In this document: positions 35,023-39,008 of the stretch, in pieces
Numbering within the stretch: the stretch's first letter is position 1
Layout of the letters: the number at the start of each line of letters is the position of its first letter
Assembly: GCA_030037895.1 (NCBI GenBank)
Contig: JASHPW010000039.1
Coordinates: 1-39,008 of the forward strand
Source of the DNA: Xanthobacteraceae bacterium
GTDB taxonomy: Bacteria; Pseudomonadota; Alphaproteobacteria; Rhizobiales; Xanthobacteraceae
DNA: 39,008 nt
Reading direction: 5' to 3'
Notes under the pieces: generated by a model
The model's database searches: none
Told to the model about the DNA's origin: nothing
What the model saw: the letters and a program-made list of their open reading frames with translations, nothing else
Translations under genes and position numbers: made by a program

Positions 35023-36011
35023 GCCTCGCCCCCCCTTTTCTTTTTCTTGTCCTTGAGGGCATCGTCACGGGCCTGCGCCGCCGCTTCGGACAGGCGCACG
35101 GTCACGCGGTCGGGCAACCGCAGATCGACCGCCACGATGTCGCGCGACAAAAGCTTCTTGTCGCGGTCGAGCGCCACCAGACGGTCGAGCGCCTCACCGA
35201 CATTCGTTTCCGGCAGGCGCACGTCGATGCCATTGTTGAGCCGCAGATTCCACCGCCGTCCCGCCACCAGGATTGAGGCGCGCAGCACCGGTCGAATGTC
35301 CGGATAGCGATCGATGACGGCGAGGAAGGCCTTGGCGCGGTGTTGCGCGTCCCGTCCAACCACGAGCGGCAGACCGACATAGCGGTCCTCGACGAACGGT
35401 TCGAGCACGGTGCCGTCGTCGGCGATGACGCTGACGCGGCCGTCCTTCTGCCACAGCGCGAAGGCCTGCCGCTCGGTGACCGTAATCTGCAGGCGGTCCG
35501 GATAGAGCTTGAGCACGGCCGCATCGGCGATCCAGGGGTTCGACAACAGCCGCGTGCGCGCCGCGGCGGCATCGAGAAACAACAGCGACGCGCGCCCGGT
35601 CACGCCGGCGGTCGTGAGAATCTCTTCGCGGCTGACTTCCTTGGCCCCGCTCAGCGAAATTGCCGCGATACGAAAGCCGACCGCATTGGCAGCAGCGTCG
35701 CGGGTGTCCTTGACCCAATTGACGACGGCGGGCACGTGGCCGCCGGCGACCGCGCCGTATCCGAGCGCCGCGGCGAGAAGGAGAATCGACGCGGCGGCGC
35801 CAAGGCCGGGCGGCGGGAGCCGCACCATGCGCAAGCTCCAACGCCGGATCCACCGAAGATGGGCGGTGGACCATTGCAGGCGAAAAATGTCTCGGCGGCG
35901 GAGACCAATAGTGACGCGCGGAGGGGACGGCTCGCCAGGCGCGCCACCCTCATTCGCCGCGAAAGGCCCCGACCGAATCAGCGATTGGTCGAGGCGTCCT
36001 CCACCATCCAT
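35019..36011 (-). CDS. ftsQ: Cell division protein FtsQ
   Basis: Bitopic divisome protein scaffolding FtsB/FtsL and FtsI in the periplasm. 330 aa. A basic cytoplasmic tail (~1-66), one membrane segment (~70-90), the POTRA domain (~113-182; FRIAAISLSGAKEVSREEIL), and the FtsQ/DivIB beta domain with SNPWIADAAVLKLYPDRLQI and RQAFALWQKDG. The C-terminal lysine-rich tail ([11 protein letters not shown]) is short and basic. The ATG at 36011 overlaps the ddl 3' end by 34 bp. Order ddl-ftsQ-ftsA-ftsZ is the classical division cluster. Confidence 0.95.
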   Translation of the reverse strand: MDGGGRLDQSLIRSGPFAANEGGAPGEPSPPRVTIGLRRRDIFRLQWSTAHLRWIRRWSLRMVRLPPPGLGAAASILLLAAALGYGAVAGGHVPAVVNWVKDTRDAAANAVGFRIAAISLSGAKEVSREEILTTAGVTGRASLLFLDAAAARTRLLSNPWIADAAVLKLYPDRLQITVTERQAFALWQKDGRVSVIADDGTVLEPFVEDRYVGLPLVVGRDAQHRAKAFLAVIDRYPDIRPVLRASILVAGRRWNLRLNNGIDVRLPETNVGEALDRLVALDRDKKLLSRDIVAVDLRLPDRVTVRLSEAAAQARDDALKDKKKKRGGEA

Positions 36012-36892
36012 CGCACCAGCTCATCGAAGGTGATGCCCGCGTAAGCGGCAAGCTCGGGCACGAGCGAGGTCTCGGTCATGCCCGGCTGTGTATTGATCTC
36101 AAGACAGACCAGCTTTCCCGTTCCCCGATCGTCGTAGCGAAAATCCGCGCGGCTCACGCCGCGGCAGCCGAGCGCGGTATGGGCAGCCAATGCGAGTCTG
36201 CGGACCTCCTGGTAAACATTTGGTAAAATTTGCGCCGGCAGGATATGCCTGGAGCCGCCGGCCGCGTACTTCGCCTCATAATCGTAGAACCGGGTCGCCG
36301 GCACGATCTCAATGACATCGAGGGCGCGGTCGCCGAGCACGGCGCAGGTCAGTTCCTTGCCGGGAATGTATTGCTCGATCAGGACCTTCTCGCCGAACGG
36401 CCAGTCGTCGCGGTAAAGCTCTTGCGGCGGGTTGCGATGCCCCTCGGTGACAATGAAGACGCCGACGCTCGATCCTTCCGCAACGGGCTTGATCACGTAA
36501 GGCGGCGGCATGAGGTGCGTTTTCGCCGCCGCGAACCGCGACGCCACCATATCCTCCGCCACCGGAATGCCGGCGGCGCGGAAAACCGCCTTGGCGTAAA
36601 GCTTCTGCATGGCGAGCGCCGACGCGAGCACGCCGGAATGACTGTAGGGAATGCCGAGAATTTCCAGAAGGCCCTGCAGCGTGCCGTCCTCGCCGGGCCG
36701 GCCGTGCAGCACATTGAGGGCGACGTCGGGCTTGATCGCATCGAGCGCCGCCGCGACATCACGGCCGACATCGATCGGCGTCACGCGATAGCCGAGACGG
36801 GCGAGTGCATCGCCACAGGCTTTGCCCGAGCGCAGCGAGACCTCGCGCTCGGCCGACCAGCCTCCCATCAGGACGGCGACATGCTTGGTCAT
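35978..36892 (-). CDS. ddl: D-alanine--D-alanine ligase
   Basis: ATP-grasp enzyme making D-Ala-D-Ala for the peptidoglycan stem peptide. 304 aa. N-terminal substrate domain HVAVLMGGWSAEREVSLRSG and LNVLHGRPGEDGTLQG; ATP-grasp motifs YVIKPVAEGSSVGVFIV; metal/product site CLEINTQPGMTETSLVPE. E. coli has two ddl genes; this one is the division-cluster DdlB type. The 3' end overlaps the start of ftsQ by 34 bp. Start ATG 36892 (MTKHVAVLMGGWSAERE). Confidence 0.97.
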   Translation of the reverse strand: MTKHVAVLMGGWSAEREVSLRSGKACGDALARLGYRVTPIDVGRDVAAALDAIKPDVALNVLHGRPGEDGTLQGLLEILGIPYSHSGVLASALAMQKLYAKAVFRAAGIPVAEDMVASRFAAAKTHLMPPPYVIKPVAEGSSVGVFIVTEGHRNPPQELYRDDWPFGEKVLIEQYIPGKELTCAVLGDRALDVIEIVPATRFYDYEAKYAAGGSRHILPAQILPNVYQEVRRLALAAHTALGCRGVSRADFRYDDRGTGKLVCLEINTQPGMTETSLVPELAAYAGITFDELVRWMVEDASTNR

Positions 36893-36987
36893 GGCTCAGC
36901 CGGTGCCTCAGCAGGACGCCTCAGCCGAAATCGCTGATTCGCTCCGCCGCCAATAGAATCGACAAATGGCGAAAGGTCGAGAGTCTC

Positions 36988-37029
36988 GATTCCGGGCTCC
37001 TTCGCTGCGCTCGCGCTCCGGAATGACGA
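36988..37029. repeat. Dispersed intergenic repeat (CATTCCGG type), copy 2
   Basis: ATTCCGGGCTCCTTCGCTGC followed by GCTCGCGCTCCGGAATGACG: the inverted counterpart of the core at 14062-14103, differing at a few positions. It fills most of the gap between murB and ddl and its ends can pair (ATTCCGG / CCGGAAT). Confidence 0.7.
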
Positions 37030-37035
37030 TGCGGG

Positions 37036-37953
37036 CTACCGCGCCACGCCGATCCGCTTGATTTCCCATTCGAGATCGACGCCGGAATTTTCCTTGACGC
37101 GGCGACGCACTGTCTCACCCAGCGTCTCGATATCGGCGGCGGTGGCGTTGCCGAGATTGATCAAAAAATTGCAGTGCATTTGCGACACCTGCGCGCCGCC
37201 GATGCGCAGGCCGCGGCAGCCGGCGGCGTCGATGAGCCGCCAAGCCTTGCGGCCCGGCGGATTCTTGAACGTCGAGCCGCCGGTGCGGCTCTTGATCGGC
37301 TGCGTCGCCTCGCGCGCCTCGGTGATCTTGTCCATTTCCGCGGCGATGGCGGCGGGATCGCCGCGTTCGCCGCGGAACGTGGCTTGCGTGAAGATATAAT
37401 CGTCCGGCGCGCCGCAATGCCGATAGGCATAGCCCATGTCAGCGTTGCTCAAGGCGAGGATGCGGCCTTGCCGATCGACGGCGCGCGCCGCGATGAGCGC
37501 ATCCTTGATCTCGCGGCCATAAGCGCCGCCGTTCATGCGCAGCGCGCCGCCAATGCCGCCGGGAATGCCGCGCAGGAACGACAGCCCCGCGATGCCCGCC
37601 TCTTGCGCCGCGCGCGCGACTTTGACATCGGGCACCGCGGCGCCGGCACGCGTCTCAAGGTCCTCAATCGTCACATCGTTGAAGCCGCGGCCGAGGCGGA
37701 CCACCACGCCCGGCACGCCGCCGTCGCGCACGATGAGATTGGAACCAAGCCCGATGACGGCTGCTGGAATTTCGCGCGGCAGATTGGCGAAAAAATAGCT
37801 GAGATCGCTCTCGTCCTCCGGCATGAACAACGCTTGCGCCGGGCCGCCGACGCGAAACCAGGTCAACTCGGCGAGCGGCTGGTTTGCCAACAGGCGGCCG
37901 CGCAGCCCCGGCATCTCCGACCGCAAACCGGAAACGATATCGGGAAAGCTCAC
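37036..37953 (-). CDS. murB: UDP-N-acetylenolpyruvoylglucosamine reductase MurB
   Basis: FAD enzyme reducing enolpyruvyl-UDP-GlcNAc to UDP-MurNAc with NADPH. 305 aa. FAD-binding region [20 protein letters not shown] and [20 protein letters not shown]; catalytic-region [21 protein letters not shown]-terminal [16 protein letters not shown]. It fits the type without the extra loop of E. coli MurB. The GTG start (37951-37953) overlaps the stop of the upstream amidotransferase by 4 bp (GTGA). It is followed by 143 bp carrying a repeat, then ddl. Confidence 0.97.
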   Translation of the reverse strand: MSFPDIVSGLRSEMPGLRGRLLANQPLAELTWFRVGGPAQALFMPEDESDLSYFFANLPREIPAAVIGLGSNLIVRDGGVPGVVVRLGRGFNDVTIEDLETRAGAAVPDVKVARAAQEAGIAGLSFLRGIPGGIGGALRMNGGAYGREIKDALIAARAVDRQGRILALSNADMGYAYRHCGAPDDYIFTQATFRGERGDPAAIAAEMDKITEAREATQPIKSRTGGSTFKNPPGRKAWRLIDAAGCRGLRIGGAQVSQMHCNFLINLGNATAADIETLGETVRRRVKENSGVDLEWEIKRIGVAR

Positions 37954-38675
37954 GCGGCCGCCTCCGCCGCCACTGCATCGAGCCAGGCCGCCAGCACTTT
38001 TCGGCCGAGCTCACGCGTCGCCGGACCCAACGTGCGCGCCTGCGCGCGCAGCTCCCGCGGATCGATGCCGGCCTTGCCGAGTTCGACGGTGTGGCCCACG
38101 AGCCAGCTTTCGAAACGTGCGGGCTCCGTCTCCAAATGAAATTGCAGTGCAAGCTGCGATGGGGTGCGTACAAACGCCTGCACCGGGCAATGTTGCGTCG
38201 AAGCAAGCCGCTCGCACCCGGCCGGCAAGTCACAATTATCGCCGTGCCAGTGCAGCACCGGCGCGGCGTCGAGCGGCGAGAGCACCGATGTCCGGCCGGC
38301 CGCGGTGAGCGTCAAGGGCGCCCAGCCAATCTCCTTGACCGGCCCCGGCGCCACGCGCGCGCCGAGCGCCGCGGCCATCATCTGCGCGCCGAGGCAGATG
38401 CCGAGGATCGGCTTGTTCGATTCGATGCGCGCGGCGATGGCGGCGATCTCGTCGGCGATGAACGGGTACGTCTCGCCCTCATAGACGCCGATCGGACCGC
38501 CGAGCACGATAACGAGATCGGGCGCGACGAGCGTCGCGATATCGCAGCGCTCGATTCCCGCATCGTGGTAGCGAATATCGTAGCCGCGCTCGGCAACAAG
38601 TGGCCCGAGCAGGCCGAGATCCTCAAAGGCCACGTGACGAACGGCAAGGCACGTCTTCGCCAACGTTTTCGTCAT
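37950..38675 (-). CDS. Class I glutamine amidotransferase between murC and murB
   Basis: Stand-alone class I (triad) glutaminase domain, 241 aa. Nucleophile Cys94 in [10 protein letters not shown], and His180/Glu182 in QFHLETEP: a complete triad. [18 protein letters not shown] is the GuaA/COG0518-like oxyanion region. The C-terminal ~60 residues are helical. It lacks any synthetase domain, so either a partner uses its ammonia or it is a gamma-glutamyl hydrolase. Both ends overlap neighbours by 4 bp (murC stop/ATGA start; stop/GTGA murB), so it is translated as part of the murC-murB unit. A role in wall-precursor synthesis is a guess from position. Gram-positive GatD-MurT amidates lipid II, but the sequence here is GuaA-like, and no MurT is present in the window. 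Confidence 0.9.
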   Translation of the reverse strand: MTKTLAKTCLAVRHVAFEDLGLLGPLVAERGYDIRYHDAGIERCDIATLVAPDLVIVLGGPIGVYEGETYPFIADEIAAIAARIESNKPILGICLGAQMMAAALGARVAPGPVKEIGWAPLTLTAAGRTSVLSPLDAAPVLHWHGDNCDLPAGCERLASTQHCPVQAFVRTPSQLALQFHLETEPARFESWLVGHTVELGKAGIDPRELRAQARTLGPATRELGRKVLAAWLDAVAAEAAA

Positions 38676-39008
38676 GGCGCGACCGAATCAGATTGCAGCC
38701 GCGCCAATTCGACCGGCAGCGCATAGGCCCATTGCGTGATCGAGCCGGCGCCGAGACACACGACATAGTCGCCCGGCTGCGCCATTGCGGCGATGAGCGC
38801 GGCAAGCTTTTCCGGACCATCGAGCGCGACGACGTGCCGATGTCCGTGCGTGCGCAGGCCGCTCACCAGCGAGTCGCGGTCGGCGCCCGCGATCGGCGCT
38901 TCGCCGGCGGCATAGACGGGCGCGACAATCACCGCATCGGCGTCGTTGAAACAGGTGCAGAACTGCTCGAACAAGGCGTTGAGCCGGGTGAAGCGATGCG
39001 GCTGCACA
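38672..39008 (-). CDS. murC: UDP-N-acetylmuramate--L-alanine ligase MurC, C-terminal part
   Basis: Only the last ~112 residues are in the window; the gene continues past the right edge. [40 protein letters not shown] and [20 protein letters not shown] are the C-terminal domain of MurC, which adds L-Ala to UDP-MurNAc. Its stop overlaps the amidotransferase start by 4 bp. Confidence 0.93.
   Translation of the reverse strand, partial: VQPHRFTRLNALFEQFCTCFNDADAVIVAPVYAAGEAPIAGADRDSLVSGLRTHGHRHVVALDGPEKLAALIAAMAQPGDYVVCLGAGSITQWAYALPVELARLQSDSVAP

Noticed and set aside
37950-38675. Naming the amidotransferase GatD of a MurT-GatD pair
   Set aside because: The sequence looks GuaA/COG0518-like and MurT is not in the window, so the position alone does not justify the name.

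Overview
The window is chromosomal DNA of an alphaproteobacterium of the order Hyphomicrobiales (Rhizobiales), most likely near Bradyrhizobium, Xanthobacteraceae or Pseudolabrys. This rests on the 16S rRNA 5' portion at the left edge, high GC content, the CtrA/ChpT phosphorelay, a hybrid CheA, an EipA-type DUF1134 protein, and an alphaproteobacterial division cluster ending lpxC-bamD-recN. Genus placement is inference. No transposase, integrase, phage gene, toxin-antitoxin pair or CRISPR array was seen.

Layout. (1) 1-1200: 5' end of a 16S rRNA gene on the minus strand, with a structured leader of about 400 nt and a strong promoter. (2) 1.3-9.7 kb: housekeeping and small genes: an M23 peptidase, a hypothetical protein, clpB, a PilZ protein behind a perfect CtrA box, an HlyU-family protein, a DUF1330 protein, a PEBP-like secreted protein, and small hypotheticals beside an AT-rich divergent promoter with a small HTH protein. 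(3) 9.7-24.7 kb: motility and cell-cycle region: flhA; a small membrane protein tail-to-tail with an ECF sigma/anti-sigma pair; fliI-fliJ divergent from ctrA; then chpT-cheA-cheW-cheY-cheB-cheR on the minus strand; then a cysQ-like phosphatase. (4) 24.7-27.6 kb: a YHS protein, eipA, a long membrane-anchored coiled-coil protein, and tRNA-Val(CAC). (5) 27.7-39.0 kb: one long minus-strand division and cell-wall cluster, transcribed in the order murC (partial), glutamine amidotransferase, murB, ddl, ftsQ, ftsA, ftsZ, lpxC, bamD, recN.

How it fits together. ChpT is the phosphotransfer protein that passes phosphate to CtrA, and CtrA controls flagellar, chemotaxis and division genes in this class. 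Here chpT and ctrA bracket a complete chemotaxis operon and sit beside flagellar export genes. CtrA-box-like sequences (TTAA-N7-TTAA, its near variants and TTAACCAT) lie before the PilZ gene, flhA, fliI and ctrA; shorter TTAAC half-sites precede eipA and the coiled-coil gene. The ctrA promoter also carries three GANTC sites, the target of the CcrM methyltransferase.

Most of the content is conserved core genome. The points most worth a second look are an amidotransferase gene translationally coupled between murC and murB, the probable CtrA wiring of the PilZ and envelope genes, an exact 11-bp tandem duplication at the cheB start codon, and several families of intergenic palindromic repeats.
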